This document shows positions 35,564 through 45,575 of a DNA stretch of 64,000 nucleotides, piece after piece. Made by a program: the position numbers and the translations under genes. This stretch comes from Chrysogorgia sp. JL179-B06. Its lineage: Eukaryota > Cnidaria > Anthozoa > Scleralcyonacea > Chrysogorgiidae. Positions within the stretch are counted from its first letter, which is position 1. Every line of letters starts with the position of its first letter. The notes under the pieces are model-generated. The model was not told the origin of the DNA and searched no databases. It saw only the letters and a list, made by a program, of their open reading frames with translations. The stretch is taken from positions 804,001 to 868,000 of the forward strand of contig JAYKKM010000114.1 of NCBI GenBank assembly GCA_035772405.1, written 5' to 3'.

Positions 35564-35892
35564 CAGTGGCGGATCCAGGGTTGTTCGAAAAAGGCCCACA
35601 TTAAGAATCAGCACGTTGTGGTGTATGTTCGAAGCGTTGCACTAGAGGGGTCTGGAGGCATGTCCCCCCAGGAAAATGTTTAATTTTGCAACGCCCAGAA
35701 GTTCTTTGGGAAATTAGGGCACCATGCCATTGCTAAAAATGCACGATTACCAAGGGGCATCAGGGTTATGAAACACTTTAATATATACTCAGAAGTAGAA
35801 CCATTGGCATGGTAAAAAACAGAAAACACTTGTTTGTGGGATTTTAAAGAGGGGACGAGCGCCGCGTGCGCCCGTCCCTGGATCCACCACTG
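35564..35892. mobile_element. MITE with CAGTGGCGGATCCAGG-type ends
   Basis: Left end CAGTGGCGGATCCAGGG; right end CCCTGGATCCACCACTG, its near reverse complement. This terminus is widespread among short hAT-like MITEs. The 329-bp interior has no gene. No clean 8-bp target duplication is visible. Confidence 0.65.
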
Positions 35893-36030
35893 GAGTCGAG
35901 GGTCTCCAAATATAGAAAAAATGACATGCGATAGGAGAGAAAAAATAAAGAACAAACGCCTAAGGTTATTTCTCGTATTACATCCTTGACATCGATAACA
36001 GAACATAGATATACCAGGCGGAAAACGTAA

Positions 36031-36718
36031 TTTAAAGATAAATATTAGAGCCCAGCAAATGACTTTGAGACAAGACATAATAACATATTTAATTGCTAAC
36101 GTTTCGTTGCTTGCAGTGCAACATCATCAGAGCGGTTTAAGATAATTACAAATTATTGGTATATATATATATATACACATAGATTCTAGTATTAGATTAC
36201 ACACGTATCTCAGAGCATACGGGGGTTTCACCTTTGACTGGAAAGAAGCGCTCTGTGTCAGTCATGTCAGCTGTTCTCGCTGATAACCACAAGACCAAAC
36301 ATCCTGTCTCTTCTTCTGATTTCAATTTTTGAACTATTACTAAAGGAAAGTCTCTTCATTTCTAAGCTTAACACCCCATTCTTAATGCTATATTAGTTCA
36401 GTACCACTTTCCTTATTCTAACTATTGACTAATCCTTGTAATCCTTACTAAATACCTTCAAATAATCTTTCGTTTGACTAGCTGAAACATGACACCTTAT
36501 TTACCTTTCACTATACTTGTAATTTTAAATTTTAAATTTGTTATCCTACTTTGACCGTTTGTAATCTAACACTAGAATCTATGTGTATATATATATACCA
36601 ATAATTTGTAACTATCTTAAACCGCTCTGATGATGTTGCGCTGCAAGCTGCAATTAAATCTCTTTTATTATGTCTTGTCTCAAAGTCATTTGCTGGGCTC
36701 TAATATTTATCTTTAAAC
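36031..36718. mobile_element. Palindromic Penelope-like terminal sequence remnant
   Basis: Left arm about 36031-36206 and right arm about 36548-36718 are inverted copies (AATATTAGAGCCCAGCAAAT / ATTTGCTGGGCTCTAATATT; AAACCGCTCTGATGATGTTG in both). The CTGATGA ... GAAACGTTAGC words and mirrored pseudo-LTR-like layout resemble Penelope-like element termini. No reverse transcriptase or GIY-YIG coding sequence is present between the arms. Confidence 0.5.
36101..36130 (-). ncRNA. Hammerhead-ribozyme-like core
   Basis: On the minus strand: CTGATGA, a stem GTTGC/GCAAC closing a short loop, then GAAAC: the conserved hammerhead core order. Stems I and III were not established. The mirrored copy at 36627-36633 keeps CTGATGA but lacks the GAAAC segment. 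Confidence 0.4.
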
Positions 36719-37152
36719 TAGCTAATTATTTATCACATTAGCTGCTTTTAACTTGTCGTGCTGGCTATAAAGGGTAAAAAAATAGAAGAAATTTCTGCAC
36801 AGTAACATTTCGATGAAACCACAAGAGCTAGCTGATACTGTGGCGTATATATAGTTGGGATGAGAAAGCTTTAGATTAACCATGATTAATGATCCTGCTC
36901 CAACAAATAAGTATGGTTACTAAAAGTTTTGGAGGGAACATTCAATTATTCCACAACAATAACAAGAAACCAACAATGTCGAGACAAGGTCTCCCCGTAC
37001 TCTTTTTCTTGGCAAGATGATGAACTTTAAATCAAATAGTTGGGGTGTCTAAAGCGCGGCTTAAAGGCTCTGTTCCACTGACGTATGGCAACTGAAACTC
37101 GCTATTTAAATTATAATTAAAACGACATCAAAATATCCTCAATTGCTATTTC
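36719..37152. other. No gene recognised
   Basis: Non-coding flank between two repeats; no motif assigned. Confidence 0.4.
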
Positions 37153-37376
37153 GGGCTCTTACTTTGTATACCGGACACAGAAATTTAGCACTGTATAGAA
37201 CTGCCAGGTTCTTTAAAAAATCCAGTTTATTTTTGTCCTAGAGTTGTCCAATTCATGGATGAAACCTATCCTAGATCAAATAAACAGGATTTTTAAAGGA
37301 CGAGGCAGTTCTGCACAGTGCTAACTAAAATTTTACTCATGCAAATTTCTGTGTCTCCCACACGAAGTAAGAGCCC
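37153..37376. repeat. MITE-like fold-back, 224 bp
   Basis: GGGCTCTTACTTTGTATACC at the left is mirrored by CACGAAGTAAGAGCCC at the right. Inner paired words include GACACAGAAATTT, AGCACTGTATAGAACTGCC and AAATCCAGTTTATTT. A loop lies around 37,260. Confidence 0.65.
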
Positions 37377-37544
37377 TATTTCGGTGACTGTGTCATTTAA
37401 TAGAACAAAACTTCACATACAGTGTTGTATTATTTTTATATGTGCAATGTGATCACATGGCATGGGACAGCAGACGCAGTCGACTTCCGATCTTGCGGGA
37501 ATTACACTAGTTGCCCGTAGAGCAAAAAATATTTTTTTAAAGTA

Positions 37545-37800
37545 TTCATGATCTTGCGCCTATTTATTTGAAAGAGATTGTAAAGCCCTTTGTGCCAAAG
37601 CATCAACTAAGATCTTCAGCAAAGAACTTGCTTATATCCGAGTCCTACTTACCTACAGATTCAAAGCCTTCTCTGTTGCTGCTCCAACCTTGTGGAACTC
37701 TTTACCGAAGACAGACACTATCATAATATTGACACTTTTAAATCACTTTTAAAAACTTATCTTTTTAAAGTTGCTTTAAATTAACTTGAATTATTCTTTA
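37545..37800 (+). pseudogene. C-terminal fragment of a non-LTR reverse transcriptase
   Basis: Plus-strand text reads APIYLKEIVKPFVPKHQLR, SSAKNLLISESYLPT and, in shifted frames, an AAPTLWNSLP-type block and a terminal LK.LF.. pattern, the usual end of CR1/jockey-like ORF2 proteins. An ATT/TTA microsatellite at 37,836-37,853 may be the 3' tail. Only about 85 codons remain. Confidence 0.6.
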
Positions 37801-37859
37801 AATTGATTTGTTAATACTTGTTAAGTCATTATTATTATTATTATAAAGATTACATTTGT

Positions 37860-38379
37860 TCTGAACAGTAGTTGGAGGAATTTCATTTTAGGCCTAGATT
37901 GTGTAGAAGGAAGGTAAGAGAGCAATATAAGCATACTTGAAGGTAATTTTGTATGTGATTTCGCGAACTTTTAGCAAAACCTGCTCTCCTGTCATTTTGG
38001 ACATTAGGCCACTGACACAAGCGCTGGAAGCAGCAGGTGTCCAGACACCCACACTCCACCCCACACTGAACTCAGTAAACTACTTTGTATCATGGCAAGG
38101 TGTCGGATCACAATGACTGCTTCCTGGTAAACATCCCTAATTGATCATCTTGTCAACGTTACTATACCATAGGCTCAGGCCATGGCACTTTGCATGGTAT
38201 GGGACATCCATACCTTTTAGAAGATTCCAGAGCCCCTGGTTGTTTGTGGCAGCTCACACCAAAAAAGGCAGTTCGATAGTGTTTGTTCTTCCATAACAAA
38301 CTTACAAGATTGCACAGTATTTCCTGCAACAAGCGACTACCTGCCATGCAAGTATTGTCTGATATCAAAAAGCAGATGC
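37860..38379. other. No gene recognised
   Basis: Non-coding or unrecognised. The 3' part may contain upstream exonic sequence of the following fragment, but no splice sites were fixed. Confidence 0.3.
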
Positions 38380-38399
38380 ACAAGTAAAAGGTTTGGAAA

Positions 38400-39210
38400 A
38401 TGTTGTGGAAGAAAACAAAGTATTTTCTTGGGTTTGTGCTAAAGCACAAATTGTGGAGGCACAAAAGGATGTGCCAGTTTCGGGAGACGATAGTTGATGC
38501 AGAAAATAGAAGGGTGCATTATGAAGGTGGGTTACTTCTCACAGACAACAAATATCGTGCTGGCAGCAGTGATGAGCTGTCGAAGAACGTTGTTCAAGTA
38601 ATGACACCTGACAACATAACATTGGTCGTGAGAAGTGACCCAATCATTTTAATGTAGAGCAGCTCGATTCTAGAAAAAGTCTGGGTGGGCAAGTAAATTG
38701 TGTGTCCCAAAAAATGAGGGAGATGGCCAGACTTCTGATCCAGGCCAGAAAAGAGTTGGCAATGCACACGGTGACCATCAAGGAAGATCTGGCACCAGAC
38801 CGGTTTAACCTGGTTGTTGCAACGGTAAAAAATTATGCGGCTTCAAGGACTATATGTGTTTGACAAGCCTTCAATCGCCCGAAGACTGGGGTATGCATTA
38901 AAGAAGATCGCCCACTTGTTTGTGGAGATGCTATAAAGGGAGTATGAAGTGAAGAGAGACATAGATGATTATCTTGAACTTCATGAAACTGAGTGGAGTG
39001 ACAAGATCTCAACACATGCTCTGAATACTCTCTCCTTTCGCAAGCACAACAAGCCGTAGTGGCTCCCGCTAACCTTGTAAAACTACGAAAGTTCCAGATA
39101 AACAAACTAAGGAAAGTTACTGGCGATTATGGGCGATGACCAGAAACTGGCAAGACCTTGCTGAGTTCTGCTTATCTCGGATGATCGTTTTCAACAAAAG
39201 ACGAGGTAAG
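38400..39210 (+). pseudogene. Fragment of an uncharacterised multi-copy gene family
   Basis: 38400-38657 reads LKHKLWRHKRMCQFRE and DELSKNVVQVMTPDNITLVVRSD. Further pieces in shifting frames are SQKMREMARLLIQARKEL, TIKEDLAPDRFNLVVATV, LRKFQINKLRKVTGDY and NWQDLAEFCLSRMIVFNKRR, ending at a donor-like GAG/gtaagc. The block order matches a repetitive gene family I recall from invertebrate and fish genomes, in which a GEVSR-type continuation follows the next exon. Several stops and frame changes mean it is decayed. Confidence 0.4.
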
Positions 39211-39593
39211 CTAAAATAGTCTGTGTATAGTATTGTTGAGACTGTTTACTGTTGAGTACACGCGCTATGTATGTGAAAAACTCGAAAATGACGGAATAGC
39301 GATGAACACATGAACTTAATTTGTACTTGCAGGTTGCAGATAAAGCATACTAGAACCGCTACGAATGTATTTAATCTGCAAACACCTAAACGCAGAGCCT
39401 GAAACCGCGGTTTTCCGACCAAATTCCACTTTTTCCGACCAAATGCTGAATTGATCGGAAGTTTTGTCCGGAGAAGTTTGAAAAAAAATCCAATAATTTT
39501 TTTCTCCAAAAGATTGGGTCTGAGCTCAGCACAGTGAGTGACATCTATATTAGTCTTATATAGAGTAGTAAACTGGCTCAGCATCTTGCAAAG

Positions 39594-39643
39594 AATACGG
39601 GCTCAATGAGCAAGATGGCGGCGTGTGGTTGTTGAACTGAAAC
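39594..39643 (+). promoter_or_regulatory. Probable 5' exon and YY1-like initiator of the zinc-finger gene
   Basis: CAAGATGGCGGCGTG at 39611-39625 contains the YY1-type motif AAGATGGCGGC often found at transcription start regions of TATA-less animal genes, followed by donor AAC/gtgagt at 39644. The next acceptor (TCCGTTCTTTTAG) lies at 40,013, directly before the coding exon. Confidence 0.45.
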
Positions 39644-40013
39644 GTGAGTCTTAATTTGCAATTTAAATCACCACACTGATCTTCGTCTACGAGATGACAT
39701 GCTGGAAAGTGCTTCTTGCCTTATTTTAGAACAGAATTTTGTATATTAAAATATGTTAAAATAATTTATGATAGTAAATACATATATTTGTAATATTGCA
39801 AGTTTGCAACAATTCCTCAGTCAAAATATGTCATTTATAACTGCTTCGTTTTTCAAAAGTAAGTGTTATATATGATAAAAAAATAAGATATTCTTGCAAT
39901 TTCATCTTTAAACTTTGTGTAAACTGTTTTAAATTGATCCCTGTATTTCTTTGTGTGTTTAAACGAACTACATAAAAGTGGCCGGGTATTCTATAAACGC
40001 TCCGTTCTTTTAG

Positions 40014-40084
40014 ATTCTGTTGGCAAGAAAATATTGTGCTGTGATGTCGGACCGTGTCAACGACGTTGACGGAGGATCAACATC
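40014..40084 (+). pseudogene. TTF/hAT-type zinc-finger gene, exon part left of the Polinton
   Basis: After acceptor TTCTTTTAG, a leader of 30 bp precedes ATG 40044 and MSDRVNDVDGGST. The frame runs into the Polinton target site AACATC and resumes unbroken at 63,143 (CSMKSKVKPETVQKW). The Polinton therefore interrupted a coding exon. Confidence 0.6.
40079..40084. repeat. Polinton target-site duplication, left copy
   Basis: AACATC, identical to 63137-63142. Six base pairs is the characteristic Polinton/Maverick duplication length. Confidence 0.92.
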
Positions 40085-40257
40085 AGTAGTATAGAGAGTG
40101 GGGGTACGAGCCCAATCGATGTTAACCGTGAATATAATTACCAAAACATCACCAAATTTGTGTCAAACCACGGCTCGACAAAATTCGCTGTCATTTTGGC
40201 AATTCTATATTCACGGAAAACATCGAATAAGCTCGTACCCCCACTCTCTATACTACT
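40085..40257. repeat. Left terminal 173-bp imperfect palindrome
   Basis: Begins AGTAGTATAGAGAGTGGGGG and ends CCCCCACTCTCTATACTACT. The complementarity continues inward (TACGAGC / GCTCGTA, TCGATGTT / AACATCGA, CCGTGAATATA / TATATTCACGG) to the centre near 40,170. The right end has the same structure at 62964-63136. Confidence 0.88.
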
Positions 40258-40806
40258 CTGGCGGTCGTTAATCAAGCTAGACACCCCTCACGTTTTCTAC
40301 TCAATTGATGTCAAACACACGCGAGACCAACGAAACAATACCAAATTTATACCAAATCACAATTTTCGCTAAATTTGGTGTTATTTCAGTCATATTTTAA
40401 AAATAGAGTGTGTCGCTTCGTCATTTTCGCATTTTTAAAAAAATAGAAAGTGTCGTTTCATCATTTTCGCATATTTAAAAATAGAAAGTGTCGTTTCGTC
40501 ATTTTCGCATTTTTGTTTGACAAACTACGACCGACGCGTTCTGCTGTTGTCTCAATTCACGCGCGAAAAAAAAACCCACTAGATTTTGATTCTAGTGGCG
40601 ATGTTTTATCCAAACAAGTATCCAAATGGCGCTCTTTTGATTGGTCAATTTACACCAGCGTCCACAACAAATGTTTTATCCAAACAAGTATCCAAATGGA
40701 TAGCAAAATGGCGCTCTTGATTGGTTAGCAACATTGACTAATTTACATACTAACAGGTGGCCGGTTGTTTTGCGAATTAGTCCGTTTGTTCACTATTTTC
40801 AGTGTT
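40085..40806 (+). repeat. Polinton terminal inverted repeat, left (722 bp)
   Basis: Matches the reverse complement of 62375-63136 with scattered substitutions and indels. The inner end is GAAAATAGTG/AACACT, inside the coding sequence of the leftmost gene. Contains about three copies of a 37-bp unit (ATAGAAAGTGTCGTTTCGTC plus ATTTTCGCAT...) at 40,402-40,516; the right repeat has four, which explains most of the length difference. Confidence 0.92.
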
Positions 40807-41268
40807 TACCACCTCACTTCTAAAATGGTGATCGTACACATATTTCGACGTTGTGATTTCTCCCGACAACAAGCCTAAGAAAGGTACGTACGGCGTCACA
40901 ATCGCGACAATGCTCTCAACGTCTTTCTTTAGTAACGGGTCTTTTTGTAACTCATCATTTAGTTCGTCAGGGTTCTCAATAGCGTTCAACCCATCTAGTA
41001 AGCTAGCGAATTTGCTGATTAGTAAGTCAGTGAGAAAAGCGTTTGCAATTTCCATTCTCTTCAACTCATATTGGCGCCATATCTTGTCGATAACCTTTGC
41101 AGACGCTTTTTTAATGTACGCTTCAGATTGGCTTACCACACCATCGCCAGACAGTCTAATAAGTTCAGCTCTTTTAGCGTCAATGTCGTCTTCCACAGTT
41201 GAGGTACCAGCGGTATCCTCAACTAATTCCTCAATCGTGGGATTTTCTTCACTTTTGCGTTTCACCAT
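40777..41268 (-). CDS. Polinton small protein of unknown function (leftmost gene)
   Basis: 163 aa, ATG at 41268. Acidic N-terminus, then a helical core (KRMEIANAFLTDLLISKF, LDGLNAIENPDELNDELQ) and a hydrophobic TPYVPFLGLLSG segment. Similar short proteins next to the ATPase occur in other Polintons, as far as I recall; no function is known to me. The last nine residues, NTENSEQTD, are encoded by the terminal inverted repeat and are identical to the C-terminus of the polymerase at the other end. The start is preceded by GGTATAAGTAATAGCGCG. Confidence 0.7.
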   Translation of the reverse strand: MVKRKSEENPTIEELVEDTAGTSTVEDDIDAKRAELIRLSGDGVVSQSEAYIKKASAKVIDKIWRQYELKRMEIANAFLTDLLISKFASLLDGLNAIENPDELNDELQKDPLLKKDVESIVAIVTPYVPFLGLLSGEITTSKYVYDHHFRSEVVNTENSEQTD

Positions 41269-41275
41269 CGCGCTA

Positions 41276-41882
41276 TTACTTATACCTATATTTTATTGCG
41301 GAATAACAACTTCGTGACTGTATGGATAGCGCAGTGAGATTTCGAGTCTGATTTTTTAATGCGGTCACAATCGTCGACGCTTCTTCTTTACTAATGTGTC
41401 CAAGGTAATCGTCAATAACAACCTTCATATCACTTCTGCTCGGACAGTAAAAGCAAATGAGCTTACTAATGTTTTCTCTATACGGTTTTGCGATCGACGT
41501 CAGTTGTTGTGTGATGACAATAACGCTCAACATAAAATGTCGCGCGCTAAAAGCTAAAGTCGACCAATTGACTAGTCCTATTCTTGACGTCCTGCCCACT
41601 TGCACAGTCGTCCAACACAATCAGAGTGTTAGTGCCTTTAAAAGTGTTCGTTACACACTTGAGAACAGCGTCAACATTGTCTTGTGCACAGTCTATCGCT
41701 AACACGTCAGGGTCGCGCACATATTTCCAATCTTGATACGCTTTATTCCACTTGAAAGTAGGACAAATCAACACAATGTAGTCAAACTTACCGCGATACT
41801 CAGATTCCAGCGTATTGAGTAAATAATGTGTCTTACCACAAGCTGTCATCCCAACAATTAGCGCATTAAACGGAGTCTCCAT
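41276..41882 (-). CDS. FtsK/HerA-type genome-packaging ATPase (one frameshift)
   Basis: ATG at 41882. Walker A GMTACGKT at residues 11-18, IVLICPTF, Walker B LIVLDDCA, then after a frame change between about 41,560 and 41,600, the sensor region VIVITQQ and CFYCPSRSDMKVVIDDYLG, ending YRYK at 41276. This is the A32-like ATPase that pumps DNA into Polinton and giant-virus capsids. It follows the capsid gene by 15 bp in the same orientation. Length across both frames is about 200 aa, usual for the family. The frameshift means the copy is dead or the assembly has an indel. Confidence 0.82.
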
Positions 41883-41897
41883 TAAATTGCGTTTGAT

Positions 41898-43135
41898 TTA
41901 ATACTGGATTGATTGCAGCCCATTGTTCATGAAGTTGACTAATCCATCACTCATCACAAACACCCTGCACATGACATTTGCAGTCGTCGCTTTCTTAGTG
42001 ATTTCAAGAAGCACGCCGGATTGTGTGTTTACGATTTTCTTGCCAGTGGCGACATTGCGATTATCTTGAACGCTCCTCAAGTCAATGACTAACGCAAAAC
42101 CATCTTTATAGAACTTCTGTATGGTCATGAACTGAGCGTGTTCTTCACCCAACCCAAACAACCGTTTCGCCTCTGCGTAGAACTTCGACTTTGGAATGCC
42201 TTGTGAGTACACGCTATTTGGCACACCTTCAATTGTGACTCTAACACTCTCGATATTCGGATAAAGAAACTCCTCGCTGTCTGCTCGCACCTTGTTCGTG
42301 AATAACAACACGATTGCCTTCATGCTTTTTCTTGGAAGATTAACATTCTCGTTCACAATGGTTGTGCCTTTATCCCATTCAGTGGTTTTCATCAACGTGA
42401 CGTGCTCATACGACAAACTCCTACCACTTGCGTAGCCCGACGTTATTTCATCAGAGAGCTCCTGGTTATCAATCGTTTCGTACTCAAGCTCGAGGTTCTC
42501 CAGGGAGTACCCACCTACACTCTCATTGGATTGCGCCACCATGATGTCTGTAGCTTTGGGAAGTGTGATCACGTATTGCAAGTTGTTGTTCATACTGAAA
42601 GGAGCGTACAACCCATGGTCATCCATGATTTTACCAAGCTTTATTCGCTGTTTCGTTCCAATCACTCCAAACATTAACGCGTCACTAACTTTAGCAACGT
42701 TTCCACTTGTCGCGCCACTGTCGTCCTTAGAAATTAACTTTCTCAAGTTCTCAGAGCCAACACCATAGTCAATCATTTGGTCTCGCGCGGTAACACTTTC
42801 CCAAAGGTCACGATAAACGCCAGTGTAATTTTCCCCATTGTTGTCGTACACAGTTTCCCCAGCTAGTCTCACAACAAGCTTCTCACAAAGTAACTTGCTC
42901 ACATTGTTCAAGAACCAACTTTTGTCATTCGCATTCTTAAAGTCAACACTAGACCCAACGATCCAGGCACCAAACAGCTACTAACCTTGAGCTTCGGTAT
43001 ATCAATGTAAAGTTCCTCACCAGGACTGACTTTATTAGGGTTCAACGTGATCACATGCTGCGTTCTCGTCCCTCTTATGACACCCATGGTCGCTCGTCTA
43101 AAACCAGGACTCAACTCTGCCGACGTGACGTTCAT
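41898..43135 (-). CDS. Major capsid protein, double jelly-roll type (one frameshift)
   Basis: N-terminal part 43135-42908 starts MNVTSAELSPGFRRATMG and contains THVITLNP-like QHVITLNPNKVSPGEELY; the main part 42911-41898 contains LAGETVYDNNGENYTGVY, SDALMFGVIGTKQRIK, YAPFSMNNNLQYVITLP and the end FVMSDGLVNFMNNG. The VYDNxGE block and the strand-rich texture match Polinton/adintovirus capsid proteins. A one-base shift at about 42,945-42,970 separates the pieces. It forms the capsid facets with the penton-like protein at 46,685. The ATG context is AAAGTAT-ATG. Confidence 0.72.
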
Positions 43136-43157
43136 ATACTTTACACATATTTTGTTA

Positions 43158-44561
43158 CTACCGTTTTAGCTTGTAATAGTCATACATAAACCATGCAAAT
43201 ATCACCGCGAGTACCCACAGATTTTGAGCCAACCATGCAAGACCCTTCGCACCCAACGTCAACGCATTATAAACTAAGTTAGCCAACCCAACAGCCCATG
43301 GACCCACCTTCGTTATCGCGTTCTTAACAGCCTGTGCAAACGACTTTGTGGCCATAGCGCCTTTCATAACAGCAGACCTCCCAGCGATAATAATAGTTGT
43401 TATAATTCCAGCCACTGAAATTGCCACAGCGCTCAACCCAACCGTGTTCTCTTTGGCCCATTCCTTGAATTTCTGAAATCTGTCAATGTCGATCTCTTGC
43501 TGCTCTCTAACCTCCTCTACTTGTCGTTGCTCAATAGTTCTATCTCGCGCTTCTTCAAGCCCTACAATACGCTCTCTCAACCCAAAGATAATGCTTTCGT
43601 CATCCTCGTCGTCTAGTTTGTCTGATGTTGTATTTATTGCCTCTTGAAAGTGGTCTGCTTGTATTTGCAGCGCACCATCGTCGCCTATTCTTGACTCAGG
43701 CACCACACTATCGCTTGGATTAACCACGCCACCCAGTTCACGGTTCTCGTTTGGTGTTAGCCCAGGTATGTCATCATAGTTCACTTTTGTTTCAATTACT
43801 GGGAAGTCATCTGGGGTCGCTTCTGCTGTGACAGCTGTTGTTTCTACACTCTCAGGGATTTGACCAATCAGCTGTTTGAACTGCTCAATTGCGTTTTTAC
43901 TACCCTTGTCTTTACTGTAGGTCAAACCGTTTTTCCCAGGTATTAGAATTCGTTTGGGTTTCCCATATTTACCATCTTTGCTCATCGGTTTGAAAAGAAT
44001 GGACCCTGAGCCCGTCACCTGTGACCTGTTGACTACGCTCCTTGACGCGTCATCACGACCGAGTCTTTTTTTATACAACTTACGTATTTTCTTATCTATT
44101 AGCTTGATTCTTTTTACTTCGTTTTTTGCTAGCTCTTTGTTGGACGCTTTTAGTTCGCCCAGTCTTCTCTCGATTTCTCTCTCCTCTTCAAAAGCTAGAT
44201 TGAAGCTTATGTCATTGACGTCACCATATGACTCCTGTTTGACAAACTCCGCTGTTGGGACTTCTACGTTAGTTCCTCTTATTGTCACCGTTTTACCATC
44301 GTCAGTGTCGATAAATGACGTCTCTTTTCGCCCACCTCGCCTTCTAGCTAGCACACTTCTTATCTTACTCACAATGTCGAGGTTGTTATCATAATTAACA
44401 CGAACTTTCGGCATCTCATTCGCACCGTACTCAATGGTTACCTCGCTGAGCCACTCGTCAGTCTCGGTGAGCTCCTCTTCTAGTTGCTTGTCAGTGGTGT
44501 CATCGTACTCATTGAAGTTTTTCATCTCGAAGTCATCAAAACCTTCCCCACCTTCAGCCAT
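43158..44561 (-). CDS. Large Polinton virion-type protein with coiled coil and C-terminal membrane segments
   Basis: 467 aa, ATG at 44561. Acidic N-terminus (MAEGGEGFDDFEMKNFNEYD), basic/charged coiled-coil region (residues about 125-170), a VxYDDIPGLTPNENREL block, a Glu/Arg-rich helix (RQVEEVREQQEIDIDRFQK), then hydrophobic segments near residues 375-395 and 440-462 (LWVLAVIFAWFMYDYYK). A paralogue follows at 44,620-45,569. The function is not known to me; a membrane-active or minor virion role would fit its place next to the capsid genes. The start context is GTAAT-ATG, shared with the paralogue. Confidence 0.65.
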   Translation of the reverse strand: MAEGGEGFDDFEMKNFNEYDDTTDKQLEEELTETDEWLSEVTIEYGANEMPKVRVNYDNNLDIVSKIRSVLARRRGGRKETSFIDTDDGKTVTIRGTNVEVPTAEFVKQESYGDVNDISFNLAFEEEREIERRLGELKASNKELAKNEVKRIKLIDKKIRKLYKKRLGRDDASRSVVNRSQVTGSGSILFKPMSKDGKYGKPKRILIPGKNGLTYSKDKGSKNAIEQFKQLIGQIPESVETTAVTAEATPDDFPVIETKVNYDDIPGLTPNENRELGGVVNPSDSVVPESRIGDDGALQIQADHFQEAINTTSDKLDDEDDESIIFGLRERIVGLEEARDRTIEQRQVEEVREQQEIDIDRFQKFKEWAKENTVGLSAVAISVAGIITTIIIAGRSAVMKGAMATKSFAQAVKNAITKVGPWAVGLANLVYNALTLGAKGLAWLAQNLWVLAVIFAWFMYDYYKLKR

Positions 44562-44567
44562 ATTACA

Positions 44568-44618
44568 TTAACTCACATTTTGAATATCGCTTTCTGGTAT
44601 CCATGAATCACGCTTGCT
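44568..44618 (-). pseudogene. Remnant of the integrase 3' end between the duplicated genes
   Basis: Encodes SKRDSWIPESDIQNVS and a stop, nearly the same as the last residues of the integrase at 45576. It marks the junction of a tandem duplication that carried the integrase tail along with the upstream gene start. Confidence 0.8.
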
Positions 44619-44619
44619 T

Positions 44620-45569
44620 TTAGTTTAAATAATTATACGCAAGCCACGCGAATGTCACCGCAAACACCCACAGATTTTGAGCTAACCAAGCGAGACCCTT
44701 TGCGCCTACCACCAGCGCGTCATAAACTAAGTTAGCCAACCCAACAGCCCATGGACCCATCTTCATTATCGCGTTCTTAACAGCTTGTGCGAACGACCTC
44801 GTGACCATAGCGCCTTTCATAACATTAGACCTCCCAGCGATAATAATAGTTGTTATGATTGCAGCTATCGCAATCGCTAAAGCGCTCGACCCAACCATAT
44901 TTTCTCTAGCCCATTTCTTGAACTTCTGCAATCTGTCAATGTCGACTTCTTGTTGCTCTCTAACCTCCTCTATTTGTCGCTGCTCAATAATCATGTCTTT
45001 AGCCTGTATGAGTCCAATCATTCTTTCAGCTAGATCAATATACTCTTCGTTCTCTGCGATCGCGAGGTCCTCTCTATCAAGCTCTGCTATTCTTTTGTTC
45101 GCTTCATTTATCAAGTGTTGAAAATGGTCTGCTTGTATTTGCAATGTACCAGTGTCGCCTATTCTCGACTCACGCAACACACTCTCGCTTGGATTGAGCG
45201 CGCTATTCAACTCACGGTTCTCGATTGGTGTTAGTCCAGGTATGTCGACGTACTCCGCATGTGTGGTGTCTAACAATGGCGCACTCCTCACGACGTCTTC
45301 ACGATCTCTCGCGTTGTCAATAGCCCACGCTGTAAGATCACTAAAAAACCCCTCCATATGTCGACGCAATCTTCTACTACGTTCGCGATCCAATCCACTC
45401 TCCACTTTAATTAGTCTAATTCTCTCGTCGACTGTGACGTTTGGATCGTCCCGAGCTAGTTTGCGATCTTGAGTGCTTTCTCGAGACTATATTTTAGTTC
45501 ATCGTCAGTGACATCTTTGTATTCATTAGAGCTTTCCATCTCGAAGTCGTCGAAACTACCTTCAGCCAT
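44620..45569 (-). CDS. Paralogue of the 43158-44561 gene (shortened, one frameshift)
   Basis: ATG at 45569 gives MAEGSFDDFEMESSNEYK. The frame changes at about 45,465-45,490, after which RIRLIKVESGLDRERSRRL runs to the stop at 44620. The PGLTPIENREL block, RQIEEVREQQEVDIDRLQK helix and hydrophobic C-terminus (NLWVFAVTFAWLAYNYLN) closely match the neighbour, while most of its middle (about 180 residues) is missing. Nucleotide identity is high near the 3' end, so the duplication is not ancient. Confidence 0.7.
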
Positions 45570-45575
45570 ATTACA

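Noticed and set aside
43954..45472. Long plus-strand open frames (for example 43954-44394, 44801-45121, 45152-45472)
   Set aside because: They are antisense to the membrane/coiled-coil genes and have Ser/Leu-rich shadow composition.
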